A DNA stretch of 64,000 nt. Origin: an uncultured Pelagibacteraceae bacterium. GTDB taxonomy: Bacteria; Pseudomonadota; Alphaproteobacteria; Pelagibacterales; Pelagibacteraceae. Positions 27,525 through 36,202 of this stretch are shown piece by piece. Under the pieces are notes generated by a model. It was not told where the DNA came from. It did not search any database and saw nothing but the letters and a program-made list of their open reading frames with translations. Every line of letters starts with the position of its first letter. Positions within the stretch are counted from its first letter, which is position 1. The stretch covers positions 1-64,000 of the forward strand of contig CACHWQ010000004.1 in NCBI GenBank assembly GCA_902583645.1, in the 5' to 3' direction. A program made the position numbers and the translations under genes.

Positions 27525-27968
27525 TTATCTTTTTTCCAAATATTTTTGATGATATTCTTCAGCAGTACAATAATTTTTTATTTGAGAGAGTTCAGTAACC
27601 ACTTTTCCAGAAAGTTTTTTGTTATATTTTTCAATTATTCTTTTTGCAATATTTTTTTGTTCATCATTAATATAAAAAATTTCACTTCTATATTGTGTAC
27701 CAAAGTCTAGCCCTTGAGAGTTTAAGGTAGTAGGATCGTGTATTTCGAAAAAATAGTCTAAAATTTTTTCATATGTTATTATTTTTGGATCAAATTCTAA
27801 CTTAACAACTTCAGCATGATTTGTATTTCCTTCACAAACTTCTTGATAGCTTGTTTTGCTCGTATTACCACCGCAATACCCTACTTCAGTTTTATAAATC
27901 CCATCTAACCTGCTGAACTTTATTTCAGGTCCCCAAAAACATCCACAAGCTAATACTGCTATTTCCAT
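27525..27968 (-). CDS. msrA: Peptide methionine sulfoxide reductase A
   Basis: 147 residues; repairs oxidised methionine (S-sulfoxide) in proteins. The catalytic GCFWG motif is at 9-13 with the nucleophile Cys10, and further landmarks are EVGYCGGNT near 28-36, HAEVVKLEFDP near 51-61, HDPTTLNSQGLDFGTQYRS near 76-94, and the C-terminal AEEYHQKYLEKR. It is a compact version, shorter than the usual 170-210 residues, with almost no N-terminal extension. MsrB is not in the window. First gene of a minus-strand set reaching through the sulfurtransferase to the RND pump; divergent from the EamA exporter. Confidence 0.94.
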   Translation of the reverse strand: MEIAVLACGCFWGPEIKFSRLDGIYKTEVGYCGGNTSKTSYQEVCEGNTNHAEVVKLEFDPKIITYEKILDYFFEIHDPTTLNSQGLDFGTQYRSEIFYINDEQKNIAKRIIEKYNKKLSGKVVTELSQIKNYCTAEEYHQKYLEKR

Positions 27969-28002
27969 TGATTATTAAGTTTATTAAACTAAAGTTAATC
28001 TT

Positions 28003-28884
28003 ATGTTTTCTAAAAATCAATTGGGTTTTTTGTACATGTTCTTGTCTGTATGTGCATTTTCAGTGATGGATCTTATTGTAAAATGGTCAGATAATTACCC
28101 TCTTGGCCAGGTAATTTTTTTTAGAGGTTTTTTCGGCTTAGTTCTTTATTATTTTGTGATCCCTAGAGAAAGACTTAAAGATTTTTACTTCACAAAAAGG
28201 CCAATGTTACACTTCTCAAGATGCTTTTTTGGACTTATGGCATTATTATCTATATTCACGGCGTTGAGAAACCTTCCATTGGCAACCGTTGTAAGTATTT
28301 CGTTTGCTGCACCAATTTTTACAACAATTTTTTCTATTTTTTTTTTAAGTGAAAGAGTTGGCTATTTTAGATGGTTAGCAGTTTTTGTTGGTTTCGTAGG
28401 AATTATTTTTATATCTGAACCAGGTTTTAGTTCATTAAATGTTTATTATATCTTTCCAGTTATTTTCGTTTTAGGAATGTCATATGTTGCTATTTCAATC
28501 AGACAATTGTCCTCGACCGAACCAGTTTGGTTGATATCTTTGTATTTTTCTGCAGCAATTACATTAGCGGGCTTATTTACGATACCTTATGGTTGGTTAG
28601 TGCCAAATTTAAAAGATTTAATACTTTTATCTTTCATAGGAATTTTTGGAGGTGTTGCAAATTTATGGTTGAGCCAATCTTATAAATTTTCAGAGGTGTC
28701 ATTAGTTACACCATTAAAATATTTAGCTTTAGTTTTTGCAATAATTTTTGGTTATCTTATTTGGGATGAAATACCAACAATTAAAACTTTAATAGGTGCA
28801 TCATTAGTAATTGTTTCATCAATAATTATATTTAGAAGAGAAATTTTATTAAAAAAACAAATTTCAACAGCAAGACATGACTAA
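28003..28884 (+). CDS. EamA-family (DMT) transporter
   Basis: 293-residue inner-membrane protein with ten hydrophobic segments arranged as two EamA repeats (about 10-140 and 150-285). The first repeat has SVMDLIVKWSDNYPLGQVIFFRGFFGL and LPLATVVSISFAAPIFTTIFSIFFLSERV, the second has KFSEVSLVTPLKYLALVFAIIFGYLIWDE. These match the drug/metabolite exporter pattern, close in style to RhaT/SAM-transporter members of alphaproteobacteria. Substrate cannot be named from sequence. Its end overlaps the DNA glycosylase gene by eight bases. Confidence 0.88.
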   Translation: MFSKNQLGFLYMFLSVCAFSVMDLIVKWSDNYPLGQVIFFRGFFGLVLYYFVIPRERLKDFYFTKRPMLHFSRCFFGLMALLSIFTALRNLPLATVVSISFAAPIFTTIFSIFFLSERVGYFRWLAVFVGFVGIIFISEPGFSSLNVYYIFPVIFVLGMSYVAISIRQLSSTEPVWLISLYFSAAITLAGLFTIPYGWLVPNLKDLILLSFIGIFGGVANLWLSQSYKFSEVSLVTPLKYLALVFAIIFGYLIWDEIPTIKTLIGASLVIVSSIIIFRREILLKKQISTARHD

Positions 28885-29503
28885 ACCACCTAAATATTGG
28901 AAAAAAGCAACACGTTATTTATCTTCAAAAGATAAGATTATGAAGACCCTTATTAAAAAGTATGATGACAAATTTTTAACTACTAGAAAAGATGTTTTTT
29001 TTTCCCTATGTAAAAGTATTATAGGCCAACAGATCAGTGTAGCAGCAGCAAACTCAGTTTTTATTAAATTTAAAAAACTTTGTAAAAATAAAATAGAACC
29101 TAAAACAGTAAATAAATTAAGTTCACAAAAACTTAAGAAATGTGGATTGAGTCGTCAAAAAGTTAAAGGCATAAAAGAACTTGCTTATAAGTTTTATCAT
29201 AAAAGGTTTAATCCGAATTTAATAAAAAAAATGAGCGACGAAGACGCGATAGCTTATCTTTCAACTCTTAGACAGATCGGCAGGTGGTCAGCTGAAATGA
29301 TTTTACTTTTCACTTTTAATAGACAAAATATCTGGCCTTTACAGGATATAGGCCTTCTGAGAGCGATATCTAATAACTATAAAAAAAAATATTTACCACC
29401 AAAAATTTTTGTCAGTAAATTATACAGAAAATTTTCACCTTACTGTTCGGTAGCAACCTGGTATTTATGGAGATCCATAGACGATGAGCCTATTCAGTAT
29501 TAG
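28877..29503 (+). CDS. DNA-3-methyladenine glycosylase II-like (HhH-GPD) protein
   Basis: 208 residues; base-excision repair of alkylated purines is the likely role. Landmarks are the N-terminal part (about 40-60) LCKSIIGQQISVAAANSVF, typical of AlkA/Mag1-type enzymes (I-x-QQ-x-S), the helix-hairpin-helix LRQIGRWSAEMILLF (about 131-145), and the following PLQDIGLLRAI, whose Asp is in the catalytic position. There is no iron-sulfur cluster loop as in endonuclease III, and no N-terminal AlkA beta-domain, so it resembles the compact Mag1 type. Overlaps the EamA gene; convergent with the DUF1330 gene. Confidence 0.88.
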   Translation: MTKPPKYWKKATRYLSSKDKIMKTLIKKYDDKFLTTRKDVFFSLCKSIIGQQISVAAANSVFIKFKKLCKNKIEPKTVNKLSSQKLKKCGLSRQKVKGIKELAYKFYHKRFNPNLIKKMSDEDAIAYLSTLRQIGRWSAEMILLFTFNRQNIWPLQDIGLLRAISNNYKKKYLPPKIFVSKLYRKFSPYCSVATWYLWRSIDDEPIQY

Positions 29504-29787
29504 CTGCCCTCTACTATTTGGTGGTGTCTTACAACATAACCATTAAGAATGTCATGTGCTTCCTGATATTCCTTTGAGTCATAACATTCTACAGCAGCAT
29601 TATAATCAGGAAATTCAACTACAACTGTTCGAGGCGAATTAATCCCATCGGTCGTTCTATTTTTTCCGCCTCTAACTAGAAATTTTCCTGAAAACTTTTC
29701 TACAGCTGGTTTAGCTTTAGCGGCGTACTCTTTTAATTTTTCTGAACTATGAATTTTTTCATAAACACATACCCAATAAGCTTTCAT
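29500..29787 (-). CDS. DUF1330 family small protein
   Basis: 95 residues when started at the ATG at 29787. A longer frame opens 15 bases upstream, but that would overlap the preceding gene, and MKAYWVCVYEKI is the usual DUF1330 beginning. The family is a small dimeric alpha-beta barrel related to EthD/ABM monooxygenases. Visible elements are AAKAKPAVEKFSGKFLVRGGK, VVVEFPDYNAAVECYDSKEYQEA and a C-terminal HHQIVEG. No biochemical function is established for the family. Two bases downstream of the glycosyltransferase gene. Confidence 0.87.
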   Translation of the reverse strand: MKAYWVCVYEKIHSSEKLKEYAAKAKPAVEKFSGKFLVRGGKNRTTDGINSPRTVVVEFPDYNAAVECYDSKEYQEAHDILNGYVVRHHQIVEGS

Positions 29788-29789
29788 AT

Positions 29790-30680
29790 TTAATCTAACC
29801 ACCTTTCAAATTTTTTCTTATTTTCTCTTATATATTGCGGCAATCTATCAAATTCAAATTTAGAAAGCTTTGGGCCTTTACCAAATTTTGTTTTTCTTTG
29901 ATCTACGTTTAAATTATATATAGCATGTTTCTGATTCATTATTTTTTCAATTTCATCAATTGAAAGTGGATTAATATCAAACTCGAGATGATGAAGATAA
30001 GATTTTAATTTATGCTCAATTTCTTTTGCAGACTTCATATTTGTAAAATGCCATCCACCATCATCTATAAGTCTAATACTTGTGTATTTAGTTTTTGAGA
30101 AAAAAGCATCTATCCTATAAAAAGGATATTTTTTATCTTTAATATTTCTTAGCCATTGAGGACTAATCAAATCTTTCTTTCTACACCCTTTTGTCCCGAC
30201 CCATATATATTTAGGAAGTTTAAGGTTAAATTTATAATAAAACATATCTTGCTTAAACATTATTATTTTTTCTTTAATATTTAAAAAATCAGTTTTTTTT
30301 AGGTTAGGTATTTCATCAACATCAGAAATTAGAATTATATCGTTATCTTGAGCTTGATTTATCCCATTAGATAAAAAATTTCTTTGTCCATTCTCTCTTT
30401 TTCCAGCATTTAAAATATATTTGCCGTTTGTAATATTTTTACTGTCATTTTTATTAAAAATTTCTAAATCTTCAGGTTCTTTATCAAAAACTAAATAAAT
30501 TATTTTGTTCTTAAACTCTTTATAATGATTGATATTGAATTTTAGGTCTCTCTTTTCTCCTTTATGATTAAATTTACTTTCAACAATAACAAAGTAGTCA
30601 ACAAAATCATTTAATGAGTTAAGTCTTAAATCTAAAACTATATCTTCATCAAAATACATGAAACAGTCAAATATTTTCAT
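29790..30680 (-). CDS. GT17-like glycosyltransferase
   Basis: 296 residues without membrane segments. The N-terminal MKIFDCFMYFDEDIVLDLRL...VIVESKFNHKGEKRDL is the pattern of glycosyltransferase family 17, whose eukaryotic member is beta-1,4-mannosyl-glycoprotein GlcNAc-transferase (bisecting GlcNAc). A DVDEIP motif (about 120-125) is the probable nucleotide-sugar/metal site, and GGWHFTNM near 198-205 is a second conserved element. In bacteria these enzymes act on surface polysaccharides, but the acceptor is unknown. Divergent from the phosphoribosyltransferase with 42 bases between. Confidence 0.85.
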   Translation of the reverse strand: MKIFDCFMYFDEDIVLDLRLNSLNDFVDYFVIVESKFNHKGEKRDLKFNINHYKEFKNKIIYLVFDKEPEDLEIFNKNDSKNITNGKYILNAGKRENGQRNFLSNGINQAQDNDIILISDVDEIPNLKKTDFLNIKEKIIMFKQDMFYYKFNLKLPKYIWVGTKGCRKKDLISPQWLRNIKDKKYPFYRIDAFFSKTKYTSIRLIDDGGWHFTNMKSAKEIEHKLKSYLHHLEFDINPLSIDEIEKIMNQKHAIYNLNVDQRKTKFGKGPKLSKFEFDRLPQYIRENKKKFERWLD

Positions 30681-30722
30681 AAATATATTTAATTCAACTT
30701 AATACTATAATAATAATTATAA

Positions 30723-31244
30723 ATGGAAAAAAAATTAATTATTAATTTTGATGAATACTTAGAAACAGTTGAAAAACTAGCAATAGAAGTAAATAAAGAA
30801 TTTAAACCAACAGTTCTGGTCGGTATAATGAGAGGAGCTGCCCCGATAATAGACATTTTATCAAGAATTTTTAAATTACCTACAGCGTATATTGTAATAC
30901 AGAGTTATTCAGGAAAAGGATTGGAGGATAAGCAAGGAGATTTAGTGTTTGCAAGAGACATAAGTTCAATAGCAAGGCAAAAGGATTTCGAGAGAGTATT
31001 ACTTGTTGATGATTTGTCAGATACTGGTCTTACTTTAAATAAGAGTATCGATTGGCTTAAAAGTTATGATCCAGTTAAGAGTTATATTAAGGACATAAAA
31101 ACAGCATGTTTGTGGAAAAAAAAATCTTCAAAATTTAATCCAGACTTTTGTCCAATAAAATTAGATAATGATCCTTGGATAGTACAACCAACTGAGCATT
31201 ATGAAGAGATATCGATAAAGGAAATAGTTGAGAAAAATAAATAA
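30723..31244 (+). CDS. Purine (xanthine-guanine/hypoxanthine) phosphoribosyltransferase-like protein
   Basis: 173-residue type I PRTase. The PRPP-binding loop is VLLVDDLSDTGLTL (about 100-113), preceded by VGIMRGAAPIIDIL (about 33-46), the pyrophosphate loop region, and a C-terminal PWIVQPTEHYEE like that of Gpt-family enzymes, where W stacks on the purine. It would convert a free purine base to its nucleotide. The convergent neighbour is an AzgA-type purine permease sharing the same terminator, which supports purine salvage. The exact base (xanthine, guanine or hypoxanthine) is not decided. Confidence 0.82.
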   Translation: MEKKLIINFDEYLETVEKLAIEVNKEFKPTVLVGIMRGAAPIIDILSRIFKLPTAYIVIQSYSGKGLEDKQGDLVFARDISSIARQKDFERVLLVDDLSDTGLTLNKSIDWLKSYDPVKSYIKDIKTACLWKKKSSKFNPDFCPIKLDNDPWIVQPTEHYEEISIKEIVEKNK

Positions 31245-31266
31245 GGCCAGAATAAATCTGGCCTTA
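31242..31266. terminator. Bidirectional rho-independent terminator
   Basis: Perfect nine-base stem TAAGGCCAG/CTGGCCTTA with a seven-base loop. It begins in the TAA stop codon of the phosphoribosyltransferase gene. On the minus strand it is followed by TTTATTTTT, a good tail for ending AzgA transcripts; on the plus strand the tail is TAAAATTTAATTTT. It lies in the 34-base gap between two convergent genes. Confidence 0.75.
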
Positions 31267-31278
31267 TAAAATTTAATT

Positions 31279-32589
31279 TTAAGCTACTGCAAAACTTATT
31301 GCACTTAGAATGGCAATAACCCAAATAGCGGGAGATGTAGTTGAGAATTTTCCAGTAAATATCTTTATTAAAGCATATGAGATAAATGCTAAAGCTATTC
31401 CATTGCTTATGCTGTAAGTTAGAGGCATAGCAATCATCGCAAGTACTGCAGGCGCAGACTCAGCAATATCATCCCATTCAATATCAGTAATATTTCTAAC
31501 AAATAAAACTGCAACATATAATAAAGCTGCTCCATCTATTTCTTTTGGTAAACTCGTAGCTAATGGAGCAAAAAATAGACACGCTAGGAAAAGTACACCA
31601 ATTACTAAAGATGTCATTCCTGTTCTTCCACCTGCTTTTACTCCTGCTCCAGATTCAACATAACTTGTTACAGTTGTGGTGCCCATGAAAGCTCCAGCTA
31701 CTGTCCCAACGCTATCAGCCATCATAGCTTTGTTAATGTCTTGGACTCTACCTTTGTTATCAACTTTGCCCGCAACATTTGCAACTGATGTTAAAGTTCC
31801 AGCAGTATCAAAAAAATCTATAAATAGTAATGTAAATACAACAGTAGACATGCTTGCAGTTAATGCAGCAGACAGATCAAAATCAAATAGATATGTCATA
31901 GGAGGTATACTACCAACGACCCCATTAAATTTTGCTAGTCCGCTTAACCAGGCAATAATACTAAAAGCAATAATTCCAATTATTATATTTCCTTTAATAT
32001 TTAATTTTTCCATAACTATAATTGCCACAAAAGTTAGACAACCAAGGATAACTAATGGATTTTTTATATCTCCCAAAGTAACAAGTGTGACCGGATGATC
32101 GCCAACTACTCCCATAATTTCCAATCCAATAATTGCTAAAAACAATCCAATACCCGCACCTATTCCTAGTTTTAAACTTTTTGGTATGGAGTTAATTAAC
32201 CAAGATCTTATTGGTGTTAAAGATATAATTAAAAATAATACACCAGCTACTAAAACAGCTCCAAGTGCTTCTTGAGGTGTATAACCCATTCCCGCAACAA
32301 CACCAAAAGCAACAAATGCATTTATACCCATTCCTGGAGCCAAACCTATTGGCCAAGTTTTTCCATAGAAAGCCATGATAAAGCATGCCAAGGATGTAGC
32401 CAATATTGTTGCTGTGAAAACAGCACCGAAATCAAAGAAACCTTTTTCTGGTCCTGCAAACTCTCCTGACAGAATAAAGGGATTTAAAAACATGATATAT
32501 GCCATTGTTAAGAAAGTAGTAACTCCGGCAATCACTTCGGTTTTAAAATTTGTCTTATGTTTTTTGTAATTAAAATATTTATCTAACAT
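31279..32589 (-). CDS. AzgA-type NCS2 purine permease
   Basis: 436 residues from the ATG at 32589, chosen because an AGGAGG ribosome-binding site lies seven bases upstream; the frame opens further 5' but without such a site. A multi-helix membrane protein, it starts YFNYKKHKTNFKTEVIAGVTTFLTMAYIMFLNP, the AzgA/GhxP pattern. Later landmarks are IGLAPGMGINAFVAFG, GIGLFLAIIGLE, LLFIDFFDTAGTLTSVAN and the TTTVTSYVESGAGVKAGGRTG stretch that forms part of the purine site. It imports adenine, guanine or hypoxanthine with protons. No purine riboswitch is evident in the 129-base upstream gap. Confidence 0.93.
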   Translation of the reverse strand: MLDKYFNYKKHKTNFKTEVIAGVTTFLTMAYIMFLNPFILSGEFAGPEKGFFDFGAVFTATILATSLACFIMAFYGKTWPIGLAPGMGINAFVAFGVVAGMGYTPQEALGAVLVAGVLFLIISLTPIRSWLINSIPKSLKLGIGAGIGLFLAIIGLEIMGVVGDHPVTLVTLGDIKNPLVILGCLTFVAIIVMEKLNIKGNIIIGIIAFSIIAWLSGLAKFNGVVGSIPPMTYLFDFDLSAALTASMSTVVFTLLFIDFFDTAGTLTSVANVAGKVDNKGRVQDINKAMMADSVGTVAGAFMGTTTVTSYVESGAGVKAGGRTGMTSLVIGVLFLACLFFAPLATSLPKEIDGAALLYVAVLFVRNITDIEWDDIAESAPAVLAMIAMPLTYSISNGIALAFISYALIKIFTGKFSTTSPAIWVIAILSAISFAVA

Positions 32590-32718
32590 ATAAATCCTCC
32601 TAATAAGATTGAACAATAAACGATTCTTTTTCAAAATTCCTTTTAATTGAGGGGTTTATTAACATTTTTCAACTTAGAATTTAATTTTTTAATAAAACAA
32701 ATCTGATAAACTGATCAA

Positions 32719-33024
32719 GTGCGATTAATAGCCTTTATAATTGTATTTTCAATTCTTTTGATCAAATTGACGGGTTGCCAAACTGTAAAGAATAAAACGG
32801 ATGAAATTGTTAAAAAAGAAAACGAAAAATTAAGTCAATTTATTGGTCAGCCAGCTTCTGAACTAAAAATCGTTATGGGTTTACCTGATAATGAGTATAA
32901 GTCCGATACAGGTACAAAAGTTTTTGTATATAAAACAAAAAAATATGGAATTCCTTGTGAAAGAAAATTTGAAATCAGTAATAATGATATGGTAATTGGT
33001 TTTGTGTCTAAGGGATGTTTTTAA
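32719..33024 (+). CDS. Small lipoprotein, SmpA/BamE-like tail
   Basis: 101 residues from a GTG start. The signal peptide ends in lipobox LTGC (Cys about 19), so the protein is probably anchored in the outer membrane. The mature part has an acidic/lysine linker followed by FIGQPASELKIVMGLPDNEYKSDTGTKVFVYK and two cysteines (about 81 and 100) that may pair. The G-x-x-x-x-x-L-x-x-x-x-G-x-P-D layout resembles SmpA/OmlA-type domains, but homology is unproven. Read divergently from the purine permease; convergent with hsp20. Confidence 0.72.
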   Translation: MRLIAFIIVFSILLIKLTGCQTVKNKTDEIVKKENEKLSQFIGQPASELKIVMGLPDNEYKSDTGTKVFVYKTKKYGIPCERKFEISNNDMVIGFVSKGCF

Positions 33025-33047
33025 CTTGTGGGGATGTACCCCACAAG
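33025..33047. terminator. Hairpin between convergent genes, possible terminator
   Basis: Perfect nine-base stem CTTGTGGGG/CCCCACAAG with a five-base loop, starting directly after the lipoprotein stop codon. It is strikingly GC-rich for this DNA. It lacks a good T tail on either strand, so intrinsic termination is uncertain; a 3'-end-protecting hairpin is an alternative. Confidence 0.5.
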
Positions 33048-33059
33048 CAAGGTTGATAC

Positions 33060-33506
33060 TTATTTAATTTCAATAAGTTTTTTCTTTTTATAATCTGGCA
33101 CAATTCTTTCACATGCAATTGTCAAAAGACCGTCTTTAAGCTCTGCACCATTTACTTTAACGTCATCGGCAATTGTAAATGATCTTGCAAACTGTCTTTG
33201 TGAAATACCTTTATGAATGATTTCACCATCTTTATTTTGATTTTCTGATTTATTAACTTGTTTAGTTCTTACAGTTAACAAATTATCCTCGAACTCTACC
33301 TCTACATCTTTTTTTGAAAACCCGGCAAGGGCTACTTCAATTGAATATTTATCCTTTCCGGTTTTTCTGATGTTGTATGGTGGATAATTAGATTGCATTG
33401 TTAAACCACCATTACCTAGCATATTTTCAAATTGATCAAACATGTCATCAAAACCAATTGAAAATGGTCTAAGTGAGTTAAATATAGATAGATCCTTACT
33501 TGTCAT
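33060..33506 (-). CDS. Small heat-shock protein, Hsp20/IbpA type
   Basis: 148 residues from the ATG at 33506, which has an AGGAGG site five bases upstream; a longer frame exists but lacks a site. ATP-independent holdase that binds unfolding proteins. The N-terminal FDDMFDQFENML is the IbpA/HspA opening. The alpha-crystallin domain (about 40-130) has YNIRKTGKDKYSIEVALAGFSKKDVEVE and GISQRQFARSFTIADDVKV, and ends with the diagnostic G-x-L-type segment DGLLTIACER. A C-terminal KKLIEIK may supply the I-x-I oligomer contact. A sigma-32-like promoter lies upstream. Confidence 0.93.
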   Translation of the reverse strand: MTSKDLSIFNSLRPFSIGFDDMFDQFENMLGNGGLTMQSNYPPYNIRKTGKDKYSIEVALAGFSKKDVEVEFEDNLLTVRTKQVNKSENQNKDGEIIHKGISQRQFARSFTIADDVKVNGAELKDGLLTIACERIVPDYKKKKLIEIK

Positions 33507-33564
33507 TTTTCCTCCTTTGTTAGCAAGGTTATTTGTAAGCTCCAATAAGGCAACTTACATATTT

Positions 33565-33594
33565 ACATGTAGGTACTAAATTTAATTTTTCAAG
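33565..33594 (-). promoter_or_regulatory. Sigma-32 (RpoH)-type promoter for hsp20
   Basis: On the minus strand CTTGAAA (33594-33588), 14 bases, then CCTACATGT (33573-33565). This fits the heat-shock consensus of CTTGAAA and CCCCATNT-like elements. It lies about 60 bases before the hsp20 ATG and just past the end of the oligopeptidase gene. A similar arrangement precedes groES. Confidence 0.55.
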
Positions 33595-33600
33595 TAACGA

Positions 33601-35685
33601 TTAAATTTTTCCAGCGATCTTTAAAACAAATGCGTAGTCGAAAGCTATCTCTTCAATGGCTCCGTCTCTACCTGACTTACCTCCATGACCTGCATTCATT
33701 TCCGTCTTAAGTAGCAAAAGATTATTATCAGTTTTATAATCTCTTAGCTTTGCAGTAAACTTAGCTGGTTCATCAAATAGAACTCTGTTATCACTTAAAC
33801 TCGTTGTAATTAAGATGTTTGGGTAATCCATTTTTTTAATATTATTATATGGAGCATAAGAATAAATATAATTAAAGTGATCCTTATTATCCTTGGCATT
33901 ACCAAATTCATCAAATTCTCCAATTGTTAATGGCAGAGAATGATCTAGGTTAGTTGTTAAACTATCTACAAAAGGAACAGCCATTATCATTCCTAAAAAT
34001 AAATCTGGATCTTTATTAACAACTGCCCCCATAAGCAATCCCCCCGCAGAACCACCCATTCCTATAATTTTACCCTTTGAGGTAAACTTTTTGTTTATCA
34101 AAAATTTTGCAGCAGCAATATAATCATTAAAAGTATTTTTCTTATTAAGAAGCTTGCCTTCTTTCCACCATTTCATTCCTCTTTCCATTCCCCCGCGAAT
34201 ATGTGCAGTTACCCAAATAATATTTCTGTTGATTAAACTTAATCTAGTAGAAGAAAAAGAGGGAGACATTGATGCGCCATATGAACCATATCCATATAAA
34301 AGAAGATTTGCAGATCCATCTAAAGGTGTGTTTTTGTGTCTAGTTATTGTTAAAGGTACTTTTCTTCCATCATAAGAATTACACTCGACTCTTTCTACTA
34401 TGTAATTTTTTGGATCATGTCCTGAAGGAATAATTTGTTCCTTTACCAATTTCTTTTCTTTAGTCTTTAAATTATATAAATAAGTTCTCGCTTGAGTTTT
34501 TGGGGTAGAGTAAGAGATATAGATTAAATCAGTGTTTCTATCTCTTTGGGTATGCGAAATATTAGCATCATAAACTTTTTCATCTGTAAAAATGAGTTCT
34601 TCTTCTTTATTTGATTTTATATCTCTTACAAAAATTTTATCTAAAGCGTTTGTAAGCTCAGATCTTATAATCCAATTATTCAAAAAAGTAAGTCCACCGA
34701 TCATGCTTTCATCTTTCGCTGGAATAAATACCTCCCATTTTGGCGACTCTAAACTTTTTGATTTTTCAATTTTAAAATCCTCAGCGTCTTTGTTGGTGTG
34801 AATATAAAAATAATCTCCCCAAGAACTGACGCTATAGATAATTCCTTTTTCCCTTTTTTTAATTATTTTTGGTTTAGGCAATTTTTCATTAGCTTTAAAA
34901 TAATATTTTTCAGAGGTATTATGATCAGAAGAATTGATAAAATAATATTTTTCATCCGCGCTAATGCCAATGCTCACTGTAAACGCAGGAGTTTTTTCCT
35001 CAAATATTAAAAGATCATCCCTGATCGATTTTCCAATTTCATGTCTAAAAATTTTTTTTGGCCTGTGATTTTCATCAAGCTTAGAATAAAAAATAAATTT
35101 ATCATCTAAACTAAACAACACAGAACCCGAGGTATTTTCTATTTTCTCTGTAATGATTTCATTTGTCCTAATGTCTCTTACATGAATAGTAAAATACTCA
35201 GAACCTTTTAAATCTAATGAATATGCCAAATACTTGTCATTATAGCTTACTTCTAAATCACCAATACCAAAATATTCAGTTTTTAGTTTTTCTTTTTCTT
35301 TATCTCCATTCCAAATTTCTTCGATATCATTAGATCCAATTTTTTTTCTTAATTTAATTGAATAATTTCCTTTTGTTGTTGTTTTTGTCCAATACTCATA
35401 ATTCGTATCTTTAAATGTCAAAGACTCATCATCTAACTTAATTCTACCCTTGATTTCATCAAAAAGTTTTTTTTGATATTCTTTCGTATCTTTTAAATTC
35501 TCCTCTGTATAACTGTTTTCATCTTCCAGATATTTCCTAACTTCTGGCAAGAGTTTAGAGCTATCTTTTAAAACTTCTAAAATATTATTTTGATGAATCC
35601 AGCTATAATTATCCTCCCAAGTCACATTGTGACAAGATTTTAGTTCTAGTTTTTTCTCAAGTTGTGGTATTTTCATTTTAAACAT
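33601..35685 (-). CDS. ptrB: Oligopeptidase B-like serine peptidase (S9A)
   Basis: 694 residues; cleaves small peptides after basic residues. An N-terminal beta-propeller (about 70-400) is followed by the alpha/beta-hydrolase domain, with LLLYGYGSYGASMSPSF (about 459-475), HIRGGMERGMKWW, the nucleophile loop GMGGSAGGLLMGAV (about 539-552), and late catalytic Asp and His in NRVLFDEPAKF and MNAGHGGKSG. The GGSAGG loop and length match PtrB of E. coli (686). The frame begins FKMKIPQLEKK; the internal ATG four codons in is also possible. Five bases downstream of hsp20's promoter, read on the same strand. Confidence 0.93.
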   Translation of the reverse strand: MFKMKIPQLEKKLELKSCHNVTWEDNYSWIHQNNILEVLKDSSKLLPEVRKYLEDENSYTEENLKDTKEYQKKLFDEIKGRIKLDDESLTFKDTNYEYWTKTTTKGNYSIKLRKKIGSNDIEEIWNGDKEKEKLKTEYFGIGDLEVSYNDKYLAYSLDLKGSEYFTIHVRDIRTNEIITEKIENTSGSVLFSLDDKFIFYSKLDENHRPKKIFRHEIGKSIRDDLLIFEEKTPAFTVSIGISADEKYYFINSSDHNTSEKYYFKANEKLPKPKIIKKREKGIIYSVSSWGDYFYIHTNKDAEDFKIEKSKSLESPKWEVFIPAKDESMIGGLTFLNNWIIRSELTNALDKIFVRDIKSNKEEELIFTDEKVYDANISHTQRDRNTDLIYISYSTPKTQARTYLYNLKTKEKKLVKEQIIPSGHDPKNYIVERVECNSYDGRKVPLTITRHKNTPLDGSANLLLYGYGSYGASMSPSFSSTRLSLINRNIIWVTAHIRGGMERGMKWWKEGKLLNKKNTFNDYIAAAKFLINKKFTSKGKIIGMGGSAGGLLMGAVVNKDPDLFLGMIMAVPFVDSLTTNLDHSLPLTIGEFDEFGNAKDNKDHFNYIYSYAPYNNIKKMDYPNILITTSLSDNRVLFDEPAKFTAKLRDYKTDNNLLLLKTEMNAGHGGKSGRDGAIEEIAFDYAFVLKIAGKI

Positions 35686-35692
35686 CTATTAC

Positions 35693-36202
35693 ATGAATAT
35701 TTTTTTCTTAACACTAATTATTTTTGTCCTAGTCTATTTATTGCTTAATTGGTTTGTAAAGACGTCAAGTACCAAAATTTCTAAAGGAATTAGAACTTTT
35801 ACGATTATTTTATCTATAGTTCTTGCTGTGATAATGGCCTTTGCTGGAAGGTATATATTCTCTCTACCGTTTTTACTTATGATTTTGCCACTTATAAAGA
35901 CCAAAGCCGGGTTAACCTTGCTTCAGTTTGTAAGAATTTGGGGGCTATTAAGATTTTTGAAAAATTCAGGAAGGTTTAATTTTAGCAACTCGGGATCTGC
36001 TGCAAACACTCAATCTATGTCTGTAGATGAAGCTTATAAAATACTAAATTTAAATCTAAAACAAAAATATTCTAGAGAAGAAGTTATGAAATCATATAAA
36101 AATATTATGAAAAAAATTCATCCAGACGTAAGTCCTGAGTTATCTAGATTAGCTGCAATAGTTAATGAGGCTAAAGAAATTGTTTTGAAAGATGTTAGTT
36201 AA
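35693..36202 (+). CDS. Membrane-anchored J-domain protein
   Basis: 169 residues. It has an N-terminal transmembrane helix (about 3-19), a second hydrophobic region (about 35-65), a linker, and a C-terminal J-domain-like segment with SVDEAYKILNL, YSREEVMKSYKNIMKKIHPDVS and the diagnostic HPD near 143-145. This layout, with membrane anchor first and J domain last, resembles mitochondrial Pam18/Tim14 and the alphaproteobacterial homologues. It would recruit DnaK to the inner membrane. Read divergently from oligopeptidase B with seven bases between starts; convergent with GT9. Confidence 0.86.
   Translation: MNIFFLTLIIFVLVYLLLNWFVKTSSTKISKGIRTFTIILSIVLAVIMAFAGRYIFSLPFLLMILPLIKTKAGLTLLQFVRIWGLLRFLKNSGRFNFSNSGSAANTQSMSVDEAYKILNLNLKQKYSREEVMKSYKNIMKKIHPDVSPELSRLAAIVNEAKEIVLKDVS

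Noticed and set aside
32590-32718. Possible purine riboswitch before the AzgA permease.
   Set aside because: No paired three-way-junction elements are visible in the 129 bases; only a strong ribosome-binding site.
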